Shown piece by piece: positions 9,207 through 18,367 of a stretch of 64,000 nt of DNA; position 1 is the stretch's first letter, and each line of letters begins with the position of its first letter. A model generated the notes under the pieces. The model was not told the DNA's origin. It searched no databases and saw only the letters and a program-made list of their open reading frames with translations. The stretch is from NCBI RefSeq assembly GCF_018263855.1, contig NZ_CP073318.1:310001-374000 (forward strand). The letters run 5' to 3'. This DNA comes from Kutzneria sp. CA-103260. GTDB lineage: Bacteria; Actinomycetota; Actinomycetes; Mycobacteriales; Pseudonocardiaceae. The translations under genes were made by a program, and so were the position numbers.

Positions 9207-10330
9207 TATGCCCCCTGTTCCAGCCGGGAAATGCGCATGTAGCCGGCCGACGTCTGTCGCTTTTGGACAGTCACCGGCAGCACCAGCAGCTGTGTCTCGG
9301 TCGCCGCACCGGTCACGCGTTCGTGCAGCAGGGTCATCGTCTGCCGGCCCATGTCCCGGGCCGGCAGGGAAATCGCCGCCGCGGTCAGCGGCAGCACGTC
9401 GAAGGGGCCGGCGTCGTCCATACAGGCCAGGTCGATGTCGCCGGGCACCTCAAGGCCCAGCGCCACGAGGTCCTGCGCGACGGTGGCCAGCGCATAACCG
9501 TTGGAGCACAACAATATCGTCGGCGGCTGGCTGCCCCGCAACAGCTCGTTGAGCATCGCCCGCCGGGCCTCGGCCGACTGCTCCCGGTAGCGGCGCAGCA
9601 CCGTGAGGTCGGGGCGGACCGGAATGTTGTGCTCCCGCAACGCCTGCACATGGCCGGCGAGCCGGTCTCGGATGCTGGTCACGTCGATCTCGTCCCACAG
9701 CGTGGCGATCGTCCGGTGTCCGGCCTCGATCAGCGCGGTCGTCAGCTCGCGGCCGACCGCCATGTTGTCCGCCACCACGGCATCCGTGGCCAGATCGGGA
9801 CGGTACCGGTCGACCATCACCAGCGGCACGCCTCGCCGCCGCGCCTCGGCGTACGGGGTGATCACCGTCGACCCCTCGGCCGGGTACACGATGATCCCGC
9901 TGACCTGGTGCTCCAACGCGTTCCAGAGCACTTTCTCCTCGCGCGCCGGATCGTTCTCGCAGTGGTTGAGGAACAGCCGATAGCCCAGGTCGGCGCAGAC
10001 TTCCTCGATGCCGGTGAGGATCTGGCCGACGTGCGGACCCTGGTTCTGCAACACGCAGGCGATGGTCTTGTCCGACGGCGCCGACGCGGCCGGCGGCCGG
10101 TCGGCGACGAAGGTGCCCTGCCCGCGGCGGCGCACCACATAGCCCTCGTTGGCCAGGTCGTTCAAGGCGCGCACGGCCGTGGCGTGGCTGACGTTGAAGC
10201 GTTCGCAGATCTCCCGCTGGGTGACGAACGGCCGGCCCGGCGCGTACTCGCCGGCGGCGATCGCGGCCAGCAGCTCGCGCTTGACCTGCTGGTAGAGCGG
10301 GGGCTTGTCGCCGCCGGTCGCCGCTGCCAT
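9206..10330 (-). CDS. GntR/LacI-hybrid transcriptional regulator of the sugar locus
   Basis: 374 residues. The N-terminal winged helix is GntR-type (about 8-75: PLYQQVKRELLAAI, then the recognition helix NVSHATAVRALNDL), and residues about 90-370 form a LacI/GalR periplasmic-binding-protein-like sensor domain, the AraR-like architecture. It most likely binds a sugar effector and represses both operons. I prefer the ATG at 10330, with GAAGGG 9 bases upstream; a GTG at 10372 is in frame but lacks a ribosome site. It is the first gene of the minus operon and is divergent from the binding-protein gene. Two ACCGGT-centred palindromes in the 180-base gap are its likely operators. Confidence 0.9.
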   Translation of the reverse strand: MAAATGGDKPPLYQQVKRELLAAIAAGEYAPGRPFVTQREICERFNVSHATAVRALNDLANEGYVVRRRGQGTFVADRPPAASAPSDKTIACVLQNQGPHVGQILTGIEEVCADLGYRLFLNHCENDPAREEKVLWNALEHQVSGIIVYPAEGSTVITPYAEARRRGVPLVMVDRYRPDLATDAVVADNMAVGRELTTALIEAGHRTIATLWDEIDVTSIRDRLAGHVQALREHNIPVRPDLTVLRRYREQSAEARRAMLNELLRGSQPPTILLCSNGYALATVAQDLVALGLEVPGDIDLACMDDAGPFDVLPLTAAAISLPARDMGRQTMTLLHERVTGAATETQLLVLPVTVQKRQTSAGYMRISRLEQGA

Positions 10331-10416
10331 CCGGGTTCGCCCTTCGAGATCACCTGGCTGGAACCGGGCCACTTTAGCATGTCTAACGCGACCTAGAACC
10401 AGGCATGACCGAATCT

Positions 10417-10449
10417 GGACCGGTCCCGCTTGGCCTATTGACCGGTTAA
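10417..10449. promoter_or_regulatory. Pair of ACCGGT-centred palindromes, likely repressor operators
   Basis: GGACCGGTCC (10417-10426) is a perfect 10-base palindrome, and TTGACCGGTTAA (10438-10449) is a 12-base near-palindrome with the same ACCGGT core. Their centres are 22 bases apart, two helical turns, so a dimeric repressor would bind the same DNA face twice. The second copy covers the -35 hexamer of the binding-protein promoter. No binding data; assignment to the adjacent GntR/LacI hybrid is inferred. Confidence 0.6.
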
Positions 10450-10466
10450 ATGGCCGTAACTATGGT
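10438..10466 (+). promoter_or_regulatory. Sigma-70-type promoter of the sugar transporter operon
   Basis: TTGACC (10438-10443), a 17-base spacer and TATGGT (10461-10466) give a good housekeeping-type promoter. Transcription would start near 10473, leaving a leader of about 38 bases with a GGAGG site before the ATG at 10511. Confidence 0.6.
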
Positions 10467-10510
10467 CTGGCTCACTCGACCGAGGGACAGCCGACTTGGC
10501 GGAGGACGTC

Positions 10511-11878
10511 ATGGGCACAAAGTGGTGCGGCGGAAGAGTCCTGGCGGTGGTGGCGGCCCTGGCCCTGCTCACCACGGCCTGCGGCGGCGGTGGCTCCGGC
10601 GACGGGACCACGCTGTCGATGTGGACGTTCAAACAGACCCACGTCAAAGCCCTGGAGGCGGCCGCGGCCAAGTTCAAGGCGCAGACCGGCATCACGGTGA
10701 ACATCACCGCCTACACGCCGGACGACACCTTCACCAGCAAGGTCCAGAGCGCCGCTGCCAGCCACAACGTGGCTGACGTACTGGAATTGCACGCCGCCGG
10801 CGAGGAGCGGGTGCTCGGTGGGGCCGGCATCGTCAGCGATCTCTCGCCCGACGTGAACGACCAGTACAAGAGCCGGTTCCTCAAGGGCACCGCGGACGCG
10901 GGCCTGATCACCGACAAGGTGTACCAGGACTCCCTGAAGCCCAAGGCGACCGACCCCGGTGTCCAAAAGGGACAGTTGTACAGTGTGCCCTTCACCGCCG
11001 GCACCTTCGGCATCGTCTACGCCAGCAAGCCACAGCTCAAGGCGGCCGGCATCGACGCGTCGAAGCCGCCGGCCAGCTGGCAGGAGCTGATCTCCTGGCT
11101 GAAGGCCACGCACGACAAGGACCCGGCCGGCGGCGGTATCACGGTCGGCCTGAAGAGCTCGTCCACCGGCTTCGACTGGGCGATGGAGCCGCTGGCCTAC
11201 GCGCTGCTGGGCCAGCAGGACTTCCAGGCGCTGTACGGCACCGACAAGGCCAAGGCGTGGGGCAGTCCCAACGGCCAGAAGGTGCTGGACCTGTACAACC
11301 AGCTCACGCCGTACTGGACGGCCGGCACGCAGACGCTGGGCATCGACGACGCCGACCGCGCGTTCGCGCAGGGCAAGTCGGCCTTCGACATCGGCGGCAC
11401 GTTCACCATCTCGGCCATCCAGCAGAACGGCATGTCGGCCGACGACATCCTGTCCTTCCCGATCCCGCCGGCCGACGGCAGCGTCACCAGCGACCTCAAG
11501 CTCGCGCCGATCGCCCTGACCGCCCTGTCGGTGTCCTCGCAGACGGCGAACCGGGACGCGGCGCTGAGGTGGGTGGACTTCCTGACGCAGAAGGAACAGG
11601 CCGGCGCGTTCGCGCAGGCGGCGCTGGACCTGCCGGCCACCGATCTCGGCGCGGACGCGGCCAAGCAGGTCGGGCCGTACCTGAGCGCAATGGAGACTGC
11701 GTTCGGTACCGGCGCGAACGCCTACGACCCGAGCGCCACCACGTTCAAGGGCTCGACCTGGGACATCGAGAACGCCGGCGACATCCTGGTGAAGATGTCG
11801 CCGCTCAAGGAATTGGACCCGGCTGCGACCAACGCCCAGCTCGGCACCTACAACACCGCCGCGAACAGCGGGAAGTAG
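10511..11878 (+). CDS. Sugar ABC transporter substrate-binding lipoprotein (family 1)
   Basis: 455 residues. A lipoprotein signal peptide ends in the lipobox LTTAC with Cys24 as the lipidated residue, followed by a Gly-rich linker, so the protein is anchored outside the membrane. The body has the family 1 extracellular solute-binding pattern (LSMWTF near the start, later FDIGGTF and PIPPADGS regions). The ATG at 10511 is chosen over an upstream TTG at 10496 because GGAGG sits 6 bases before it. It is the first gene of the plus operon and delivers an oligosaccharide to the two permeases that follow. The ligand is unknown but should match the glycan cleaved by the divergent operon. Confidence 0.93.
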   Translation: MGTKWCGGRVLAVVAALALLTTACGGGGSGDGTTLSMWTFKQTHVKALEAAAAKFKAQTGITVNITAYTPDDTFTSKVQSAAASHNVADVLELHAAGEERVLGGAGIVSDLSPDVNDQYKSRFLKGTADAGLITDKVYQDSLKPKATDPGVQKGQLYSVPFTAGTFGIVYASKPQLKAAGIDASKPPASWQELISWLKATHDKDPAGGGITVGLKSSSTGFDWAMEPLAYALLGQQDFQALYGTDKAKAWGSPNGQKVLDLYNQLTPYWTAGTQTLGIDDADRAFAQGKSAFDIGGTFTISAIQQNGMSADDILSFPIPPADGSVTSDLKLAPIALTALSVSSQTANRDAALRWVDFLTQKEQAGAFAQAALDLPATDLGADAAKQVGPYLSAMETAFGTGANAYDPSATTFKGSTWDIENAGDILVKMSPLKELDPAATNAQLGTYNTAANSGK

Positions 11879-11881
11879 CCG

Positions 11882-12790
11882 ATGGCGGCGCGTGTCCGGA
11901 GCCGGGAGGCTTTGACCGGTTATATCTTCGTGCTGCCGGCGGTGGCCCTGTTCGCGGTGATGGGCCTCTACACCGTCGGCTACGGGCTGGCCCTCAGCTT
12001 CGCCCGGTGGAACGGCTTCACCCCTACCTGGACCTGGGTGGGCATCGGCAACTACCTGGACGTGCTCTACCGGGACCCGACCATCGCGCCGATCGTGCAG
12101 GGCGCGGCGGTGCGGACCGTGGTGGTGATGATCGGGGTGCCGCTGCTCACGGTGCTGATCGGCTTCCCGCTGGCGGTGGCGCTGAACCGGATCACCTGGC
12201 TGCGGTCGGCGTTCCGCACGGTGTTCTTCCTGCCGCAGGTGACCGCCGGCATCGCGCTGTTCTACGCCTGGACGTACGCGCTGCAGCCGGACGGCTCGCT
12301 CAACTTCATCCTGCGCAGCCTGGGGTTGGGTTCGCTGTCCCAACCCCAGGGCTGGCTGGGCAATCCGGCGACCGCGCTGCCCACGCTGATCGTGGTGATG
12401 TCGTGGGGCGCGGTGCCGGTGGCGATGGTCCTGTACCTGACCGGGTTGCAGTCCATCGACCAGGCCGTGCTCGACGCGGCCACCGTGGACGGAGCGGGTG
12501 GCCTGCGCACGATGCGGTCCATCATCTGGCCGCTGCTGCTGCCGATCACCGGCGCGGTGATCATGCTCAACGTCCGGGATGCCTTGCAGGGCTTCCAGAT
12601 CTTCCTGCTGATGACCAACGGCGGCCCCGGCGGGCACACGCTGGTGCTCGGGCTCGAGTCGTACAACCTGGCGTTCTTCTCCGGGTTCAAGCCGACCCTG
12701 GGCCTGTCCAGCGCGCTGGGCTGGATCATGTTCGTGATCGCGCTGCTGCTGGCGCTGGTCAACCTGCGGGCGCTGCGGAGCCGCACGTGA
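11882..12790 (+). CDS. Sugar ABC transporter permease, MalF/LacF type
   Basis: 302 residues with six predicted membrane helices, the first near 15-37. The cytoplasmic EAA loop that docks with the ATPase is seen as DAATVDGAGGLRTMRSIIWPL near residue 199-219. It starts 3 bases after the binding-protein stop and overlaps the next permease gene by 4 bases (GTGA). It forms the channel with the following permease. No ATPase gene is in this operon; many actinomycete sugar transporters use a shared MsiK-type ATPase encoded elsewhere. Confidence 0.92.
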   Translation: MAARVRSREALTGYIFVLPAVALFAVMGLYTVGYGLALSFARWNGFTPTWTWVGIGNYLDVLYRDPTIAPIVQGAAVRTVVVMIGVPLLTVLIGFPLAVALNRITWLRSAFRTVFFLPQVTAGIALFYAWTYALQPDGSLNFILRSLGLGSLSQPQGWLGNPATALPTLIVVMSWGAVPVAMVLYLTGLQSIDQAVLDAATVDGAGGLRTMRSIIWPLLLPITGAVIMLNVRDALQGFQIFLLMTNGGPGGHTLVLGLESYNLAFFSGFKPTLGLSSALGWIMFVIALLLALVNLRALRSRT

Positions 12791-13599
12791 GGGCCCGGGT
12801 GGTCGTCTACGTGCTGCTCACGGGGTACGCGCTGATCAGCCTGTATCCGTTCCTGCTCATGGTGTCCGGGGCGTTGAAGGACAGCAAGGAGATCCTGCTC
12901 GACGGGCACCTGATCCCGTCGAATCCGACCCTGGCGACGCTCATCCACACCTGGGGTGAGCTGCACTTCTTCACCTACTTCGGGAACAGCCTGATCGTCA
13001 CCGGGTTCACCACGCTCGGCGTGCTGGTGGTGTACTCGCTGGCCGGCTACGCCTTCGCGGTGCTGCGGTTCCCCGGGCGCACGCTGCTCTACGGCATGTT
13101 CGTGGCGCTGCTGTTCGTGCCCGGCGTGACGGTGTTGCTGCCGGTGGTGATCCTCCAGCAGAAGCTGGGACTGATCGGCACCTTCCCCGGCATCATCCTG
13201 CCGTTCGTCAACGGCACCGCGCCGCTGTCCATCATGTTGCTCACCAACAGCTTCCGGTCGGTGCCGGGGGAGCTGAAGGAGTCGGCCCGCTGCGACGGGG
13301 CCGGCGAGCTGCGCACCTTCTGGTCGATCTACCTGCCGGTCTCACGGCCGGCGCTGATCACCATCGCGCTGCTGACCGCCGTGCCCACCTGGAACGAGTA
13401 CGTGCTGACCAGGGTGTCGCTGAACGACGCGTCGCGGTACACGCTGCCGCTGGCGCTGCAGAACCTGAACTCGTCCACCGCACCGCAGGAGAACGTGCTG
13501 ATGGCCGCATCGCTGATCATCGTGATCCCGGTGATCATCCTTTTCGTGCTGCTGCAACGGTATTTCGTGAACGGCCTGCAGGGCGCGGTGAAGGGCTGA
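12787..13599 (+). CDS. Sugar ABC transporter permease, MalG/LacG type
   Basis: 270 residues from a GTG start that overlaps the previous stop by 4 bases. Six membrane helices are visible, and the EAA-loop equivalent is ESARCDGAGELRTFWSIYLP near residue 165-184. The C-terminus ends QRYFVNGLQGAVKG, the usual ending of MalG-type carbohydrate permeases. It pairs with the MalF-type subunit. The stop overlaps the start of the next gene by one base (TGATG), so the transporter is coupled to the downstream catabolic enzymes. Confidence 0.92.
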   Translation: MRARVVVYVLLTGYALISLYPFLLMVSGALKDSKEILLDGHLIPSNPTLATLIHTWGELHFFTYFGNSLIVTGFTTLGVLVVYSLAGYAFAVLRFPGRTLLYGMFVALLFVPGVTVLLPVVILQQKLGLIGTFPGIILPFVNGTAPLSIMLLTNSFRSVPGELKESARCDGAGELRTFWSIYLPVSRPALITIALLTAVPTWNEYVLTRVSLNDASRYTLPLALQNLNSSTAPQENVLMAASLIIVIPVIILFVLLQRYFVNGLQGAVKG

Positions 13600-14411
13600 T
13601 GCGGGTCCTGGTCACCGGGGCCGGCGGCATGCTCGGCGCCGAGATCGTCGAGCAGCTCGCCGGCCACGAAGTCCTGGCCCACGACCGCCATGTCGGCGAC
13701 CTGCGGGACCGCGAGCAGCTGGAGCCGCTGCTGGCCGGGCTGGACGCGGTGGTGCACGCCGCCGCGCTGCCGTCCCCGCTCAGCGCGGCCGAGCCGGAGG
13801 TGTTCGGCAACAACGTGGACGCCACGTTCCAGCTGCTGGACGCCGCCGGCCGGGCCGGGGTGAAGCGGATCGTCTACGTGTCAAGCCTTTCCGCCGTCGG
13901 ACTGGCCTGGTCCAGCCGGCCGCAGTCGCCGGTGTTCGCGCCGGTGACCGAGCGGCACCCGTACGTCGGCGACGATGTGTACGGGCTGTCCAAACTGGTT
14001 GGCGAGCTGATCGGGGAGACGGTCAGCCGGCGTTGGGGCAGCGAGGTGATCAGCCTGCGGTTCCCGTTCATCGGCACCGGCGAACGGCTTCGTGGGCACC
14101 TGGAATACGTGCAGCGCGATCCCGGCGCGGACCGGGCGTCGCTGTGGAGCTGGATCGACACCCGCGACGCCGGCCGGGCGGTGATCACCGCGCTGACCGC
14201 CCGGGTCGAGGGACACGCGCTGGTCAACGTGGCGGCGCCGGACACGACCTCGCTGGTGCCGACCGTGGAACTGATGCGCCGGTACCACCCGACCACCCGA
14301 CTGGATGGCCCGCTCGACGGGTTCGCCGTACCGTTCTCCCTGGGGCTGAGCCGGGAACTGCTCGGCTTCACGCCCGTGCACGCCTGGCGTCCGATGAATG
14401 GGGGCACATGA
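13599..14411 (+). CDS. NAD-dependent epimerase/dehydratase (extended SDR)
   Basis: 270 residues. The Rossmann motif GAGGMLG is at residues 7-13, followed by VVHAAA near 50, a catalytic Ser in YVSSLSAVG and the YGLSK active-site Tyr-Lys pair. This is the extended short-chain dehydrogenase pattern, acting on a free or nucleotide-linked sugar. It is shorter than typical UDP-sugar epimerases (310-340 residues), and resembles uronate dehydrogenase-like members found in sugar catabolic operons; that reading is an inference. Coupled by overlap to both neighbours (one base before, 4 bases after). Confidence 0.85.
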   Translation: MRVLVTGAGGMLGAEIVEQLAGHEVLAHDRHVGDLRDREQLEPLLAGLDAVVHAAALPSPLSAAEPEVFGNNVDATFQLLDAAGRAGVKRIVYVSSLSAVGLAWSSRPQSPVFAPVTERHPYVGDDVYGLSKLVGELIGETVSRRWGSEVISLRFPFIGTGERLRGHLEYVQRDPGADRASLWSWIDTRDAGRAVITALTARVEGHALVNVAAPDTTSLVPTVELMRRYHPTTRLDGPLDGFAVPFSLGLSRELLGFTPVHAWRPMNGGT

Positions 14412-15007
14412 AAACCGCGCTCGTGGTTCGTGGCGGCTGGCCGGGGCACGTCCCCGTCGAGGCCAGCGACCGCTACGCCGGGGAGCTCCGCGCCCTCGGC
14501 TATCAGGTGACAACCTCGGACACCCTGGACAGCTATCTGGACGCCGAGCTGTTGGGCCGGACGGACCTCATCGTGCAGTGCTGGACGATGGGCGAGATCA
14601 CCGGGCCGCAGGTGGAGGGGCTGACCGCGGCGGTGCGGGCCGGCACCGGATTCGCCGGCTGGCACGGGGGAATCGTCGACTCGTTCCGCACCGAGACCCG
14701 GTACCAGCTGATGACCGGCGGGCAGTTCGTCTACCACCCGCCCCAGTTCGTCGACTACACGGTGCGCGCCGACGGGACGAAGTTCGACGTGCACACCGAG
14801 CAGTACTACGTGCACACCGATCCGGCGGTGGAGGTGCTGGCGGTGACCGACTTCGTCGAGGACGGCACCACACTTCCGGTCACCTGGACCCGGAAATGGG
14901 GCGACGGCAGGGTTTTTGTCACCACCATCGGCCACAAGCTGGACGACTTCGACGTGCCCGAGGTGGACCGGATGATCATCGAGGGGATGTCATGGGCGAC
15001 GCGTTGA
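14408..15007 (+). CDS. ThuA domain protein (trehalose-utilisation type)
   Basis: 199 residues, no signal peptide. Glutamine-amidotransferase-like ThuA fold: LVVRGGWPGHVPVEASDRYA at the N-terminus, DLIVQCWTMGEIT, then GFAGWHGGIVDSF with the conserved Trp-His, and TWTRKWGDGRVFVTTIGH near the C-terminus. ThuA proteins recur in sugar-catabolic operons beside Gfo/Idh/MocA oxidoreductases, where they are thought to act on 3-keto-sugars. The ATG overlaps the epimerase stop by 4 bases, and the 3' end overlaps the next gene by 16 bases. Confidence 0.88.
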   Translation: MKTALVVRGGWPGHVPVEASDRYAGELRALGYQVTTSDTLDSYLDAELLGRTDLIVQCWTMGEITGPQVEGLTAAVRAGTGFAGWHGGIVDSFRTETRYQLMTGGQFVYHPPQFVDYTVRADGTKFDVHTEQYYVHTDPAVEVLAVTDFVEDGTTLPVTWTRKWGDGRVFVTTIGHKLDDFDVPEVDRMIIEGMSWATR

Positions 15008-16059
15008 GGATCGGCATCGTCGGCGCGGGAAACATCAGCGGCCAGTACGTCAAGACGTTGCCCCGCCTGGACAACGTGCTGATCACGCGGATCGCCGACA
15101 TCGACGCTTCGAAGGCTTCGTCGTTGGCCGCCGAGGCCGACGTCATCGCGTGCACGCCGGAGGAGCTGTACGCGGCGGCCGATGTGGACATCGTGCTCAA
15201 TTTGACGATTCCCTTGGCCCACGCCGAAGTCGCGCTGGCGGCCATCCGCGCGGGCAAGCACGTGTACGGCGAGAAGCCGTTGGCAGCGGACACTTCGTCG
15301 GCCCGATCAGTGTTGGACGCGGCCCGTGCGGCTGGCGTTGTCGTCGGGTGCGCGCCGGACACCGTGCTGGGCACCGGTGTGCAGACGGCCCGGGCCAGCC
15401 TGGACGCCGGTGACATCGGTGTTCCTGTTGCGGCGACGGCGTTCATGACCACGCCGGGCCACGAGCGTTGGCACCCGGCCCCGGAGTTCTACTACGAGCC
15501 CGGCGGTGGTCCCTTGCTGGACATGGGGCCGTACTACCTGACCGCGCTGGTGACGCTGCTCGGGCCGGTGCGGCGGGTGGTCGGCATGTCGTCGGCACCC
15601 CGGGCCACCCGGGTCATCGGCAGCGGACCCCGGGCCGGGACGAGCATTCCGGTGCGGGTGGCCACGCATGTGACCGGTGTGCTGGAGCACGTCGGCGGCG
15701 AGCTGTCCACGCTGATGATGAGCTTCGACATCTGGGGCGCGCAGCTGCCGCGGATCGAGGTGTACGGCACCGAGGGCAGTCTGTCCGTGCCCGACCCCAA
15801 CGGCTTCGCCGGCACTGTCCAGATTTTCCGCGAGGAGTGGGTGGACCTGCCGGTACGGGCCGGCTACCCGGACGCCGGACGGGGCTTCGGCGTCTCCGAC
15901 ATGGCACGGTCCATTGTGGAGGGAACGCCCCACCGGGCCGGTGGGGACCTGGCGTACCACGTGCTGGACGTGATGGAATGCCTGCTGCGGGCGGCCGAGA
16001 CCGGCACGTCCGTGGCGATCTGCAGCACCTGCGAGCGACCGGCGGCGGTGACGGCATGA
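14992..16059 (+). CDS. Gfo/Idh/MocA family sugar oxidoreductase (first copy)
   Basis: 355 residues. The N-terminal NAD(P)-binding Rossmann domain starts GIVGAGNISGQY (8-19), and the family signature AGKHVYGEKPLA with the catalytic Lys is near 91-102. The C-terminal alpha/beta domain carries GGGPLLDMGPYYL. It would oxidise or reduce a pyranose ring hydroxyl, for example to a 3-keto sugar handled together with ThuA. The ATG lies inside the end of the ThuA gene (16-base overlap), and the stop overlaps the second copy. The substrate is unknown. Confidence 0.9.
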   Translation: MGDALRIGIVGAGNISGQYVKTLPRLDNVLITRIADIDASKASSLAAEADVIACTPEELYAAADVDIVLNLTIPLAHAEVALAAIRAGKHVYGEKPLAADTSSARSVLDAARAAGVVVGCAPDTVLGTGVQTARASLDAGDIGVPVAATAFMTTPGHERWHPAPEFYYEPGGGPLLDMGPYYLTALVTLLGPVRRVVGMSSAPRATRVIGSGPRAGTSIPVRVATHVTGVLEHVGGELSTLMMSFDIWGAQLPRIEVYGTEGSLSVPDPNGFAGTVQIFREEWVDLPVRAGYPDAGRGFGVSDMARSIVEGTPHRAGGDLAYHVLDVMECLLRAAETGTSVAICSTCERPAAVTA

Positions 16060-17159
16060 AGATCGGCATGATCGGCTACGCCTTCATGGGGGCGGCGCAC
16101 TCGCACGCCTGGCGCACCGCCGGCCGCTTCTTCGACCTGCCGGTCACGCCTGAGCTGGCCGTGGTGTGCGGGCGGTCCAAGGACAAGGTCGAGGCCGCGG
16201 CGGCCAAGTACGGCTGGGCGGAGGCGGCCACCGACTGGCGGGCCGTGATCGACCGGCCGGACCTCGACGTGATCGACATCTGCACGCCGGGCGACAGCCA
16301 CGCCGAGATCGCCATCGCCGCTCTCGAAGCCGGCAAGCACGTGCTGTGCGAGAAGCCCCTGGCCAACACGGTCGAAGAGGCCGAGCGCATGGTGGCCGCG
16401 GCGGCCTCCGCAAGGGGCCGTTCGATGGTGATGTTCAACTACCGCCGCGTGCCGGCGTTGGCCCTGGCGCGTCAGCTGGTCGCCGCCGGCCGGATCGGGG
16501 TCGTGCGGCAGGTCCGGGCCCAGTACCTCCAGGACTGGTTGGTGGACCCCGACTTCCCGCTGACCTGGCGGCTGGACGCGGCCAGCGCCGGCTCCGGCGC
16601 GCTCGGGGACCTCGGCGCGCACAGCATCGACATGGCCCAGTTCCTGACCGGGCAACGGATTTCCGCCGTCGGTGGCGTGCTGGAGACGTTCGTCGACTCC
16701 AGGCCCAAGCTCGACGGCTCCGGCCGGGGGCCGGTCACCGTCGACGACGCCGCGGTGTTCACCGCCCGCTTCGACGGCGGCGCGCTCGGCGTGTTCGAGG
16801 CGACCCGGTTCGCCACCGGCCGCAAGAACGCCATGCGGATCGAGGTCAGCGGCTCGCTGGGAACCCTGTCCTACGACCAGGAAGCCATGAACGAGCTCCA
16901 GTTCTACGACGGCGCCGAGGACGCCCGGACCGCCGGCTTCCGGCGGATCCTGGTCACCGAGTCGACGCATCCGTATATGGACGCGTGGTGGCCGCCCGGG
17001 CACATCATCGGCTACGAGCACACGTTCATCCACCAGGTGCGGGACTTCGTGACCGGGGTGGTGGCGGGCACGGAGCTTTCGCCGTCGTTCGAGGAGGGTC
17101 TGCAGGTGCAGCGGGTGCTCGACGCCGTGCAACAAGGCATTTCACTGAGGGGTGTGTGA
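16056..17159 (+). CDS. Gfo/Idh/MocA family sugar oxidoreductase (second copy)
   Basis: 367 residues. Rossmann start [18 protein letters not shown] (2-19), catalytic Lys motif [12 protein letters not shown], and [19 protein letters not shown] containing the conserved Asp and His of the active site. Quite divergent from the adjacent copy, so not a recent duplication. This subgroup is often found with TIM-barrel sugar isomerases like the next gene. It overlaps the previous gene by 4 bases and the next by one base, giving a fully coupled chain. Confidence 0.9.
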   Translation: MKIGMIGYAFMGAAHSHAWRTAGRFFDLPVTPELAVVCGRSKDKVEAAAAKYGWAEAATDWRAVIDRPDLDVIDICTPGDSHAEIAIAALEAGKHVLCEKPLANTVEEAERMVAAAASARGRSMVMFNYRRVPALALARQLVAAGRIGVVRQVRAQYLQDWLVDPDFPLTWRLDAASAGSGALGDLGAHSIDMAQFLTGQRISAVGGVLETFVDSRPKLDGSGRGPVTVDDAAVFTARFDGGALGVFEATRFATGRKNAMRIEVSGSLGTLSYDQEAMNELQFYDGAEDARTAGFRRILVTESTHPYMDAWWPPGHIIGYEHTFIHQVRDFVTGVVAGTELSPSFEEGLQVQRVLDAVQQGISLRGV

Positions 17160-18160
17160 TGGTTCGTCCCGTGACGCTGTTCACCGGGCAGTGGGCCGAC
17201 CTGCCGTTCGAGGAGGTCTGCCGGCTGGCTTCGGGCTGGGGTTACGACGGCCTGGAGGTCGCCACCTGGGGTGACCACTTCGACGTGCAGGCGGCCCTGG
17301 CCGACGACTCGTACCTGCCGAAGTTCAAGGAAACCCTGGCCCGGCACAACCTTCAGTGCTGGACCATCTCGTGCCACCTGACCAGCCAGGCCGTCTGCGA
17401 CCACCCCATCGACGAGCGGCACCAGAACATCCTGCACCCCCGGGTGTGGGGCGACGGCGATCCCGAAGGCGTGCGGCAGCGGGCCGCCGCCGAGATCGCC
17501 GACACCGCCCGCGCTGCGGCGAAGCTGGGCGTCAGCACGGTGGTTGGCTTCACCGGCTCCTCGATCTGGCACACCCTGGCGATGTTTCCGCCGGTGCCGG
17601 ATTCGATGATCGAACGCGGCTACGCCGACTTCGCCGATCGGTGGAACCCGATTCTCGACGTCTTCGACGAGGTCGGCGTCCGCTACGCGCACGAGGTGCA
17701 TCCCGGCGAGATCGCCTACGACTACTGGACCACCGCGCGGACCCTGGAGGCCATCGGCCACCGGCCGGCGTTCGGGCTCAACTTCGACCCGAGTCATTTC
17801 GTGTGGCAGGACCTGGATCCGGTCGGGTTCCTCTACGACTTCCGGGATCGGATCTATCACGTCGACTGCAAGGAGTCGGTCAAGCGGTTCAACGGCCGCA
17901 ACGGTCGGCTCGGCTCGCACCTGCCGTGGGGGGATCCGCGGCGTGGATGGGACTTCGTGTCGACCGGGCATGGGGATGTGCCGTGGGAGGCGTGCTTCCG
18001 GATGCTCAACAGCATCGGCTATGAGGGGCCGATCTCCGTGGAGTGGGAGGACGCCGGTATGGACCGGCTTACGGGCGCGCCGGATGCCCTGGCGTTTGTG
18101 CGGTCGATGACCCGTATCGAGCCGCCCGAGGCGTCCTTCGACTCGGCGTTCAGCTCCTGA
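17159..18160 (+). CDS. Sugar phosphate isomerase/epimerase (AP endonuclease 2 / xylose-isomerase-like TIM barrel)
   Basis: 333 residues. TIM-barrel pattern with metal-ligand segments [13 protein letters not shown] (Glu), [12 protein letters not shown] (Asp/His), YHVDCKE and SVEWEDAG near the C-terminus. The start ATG at 17159 overlaps the preceding stop by one base. Likely isomerises or epimerises the keto-sugar made by the Gfo/Idh/MocA enzymes. It is the last gene of the plus operon; a 53-base perfect hairpin follows 20 bases after the stop. Confidence 0.88.
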   Translation: MVRPVTLFTGQWADLPFEEVCRLASGWGYDGLEVATWGDHFDVQAALADDSYLPKFKETLARHNLQCWTISCHLTSQAVCDHPIDERHQNILHPRVWGDGDPEGVRQRAAAEIADTARAAAKLGVSTVVGFTGSSIWHTLAMFPPVPDSMIERGYADFADRWNPILDVFDEVGVRYAHEVHPGEIAYDYWTTARTLEAIGHRPAFGLNFDPSHFVWQDLDPVGFLYDFRDRIYHVDCKESVKRFNGRNGRLGSHLPWGDPRRGWDFVSTGHGDVPWEACFRMLNSIGYEGPISVEWEDAGMDRLTGAPDALAFVRSMTRIEPPEASFDSAFSS

Positions 18161-18180
18161 CCCCTCACCCCCCATTTTCT

Positions 18181-18233
18181 GCCACATGTGGACCACATTC
18201 GACGCCAGTAGTCGAATGTGGTCCACATGTGGC
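18181..18233. terminator. 53-base perfect inverted repeat between convergent genes
   Basis: Arms of 23 bases (18181-18203 and 18211-18233) are exactly complementary around a 7-base loop (GCCAGTA). Each outer arm end, CCACATGTGG, is itself a palindrome. It lies between the plus isomerase gene and the minus response-regulator gene. The simplest reading is a bidirectional factor-independent terminator; there is no T-run on either side, which is common in actinomycetes. A small mobile or protein-bound repeat is possible. Confidence 0.6.
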
Positions 18234-18267
18234 GTCGGGGGTGGGGCAGTGCGAGTTGCGGATTCTC

Positions 18268-18366
18268 CGCGAGTCCCGCTCTCGGGCAGGCGAGTTGCTG
18301 GTTCCGCGTGGTGTGTGTGGTTTGGGTGTCCGCCCGCCGCCCTTCTTTACCCCAGCGGGACTCGCG
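18268..18366. repeat. 13-base inverted repeat downstream of response-regulator gene
   Basis: CGCGAGTCCCGCT (18268-18280) is exactly complementary to AGCGGGACTCGCG (18354-18366), 73 bases apart, just beyond the stop of the minus-strand gene. It may form a long-loop hairpin in that gene's 3' end. Function not known. Confidence 0.4.
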
Positions 18367-18367
18367 C

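Noticed and set aside
11906..11926. Third ACCGGT operator within the permease start region
   Set aside because: The similar TTGACCGGTTAT lies inside coding sequence (LTGY) and lacks the paired spacing; likely chance.
10472..12637. 721-codon minus-strand frame opposite the sugar transporter genes
   Set aside because: Runs antisense across the binding-protein/permease junction; composition is Arg/Gln/His/Gly-rich with no domain.
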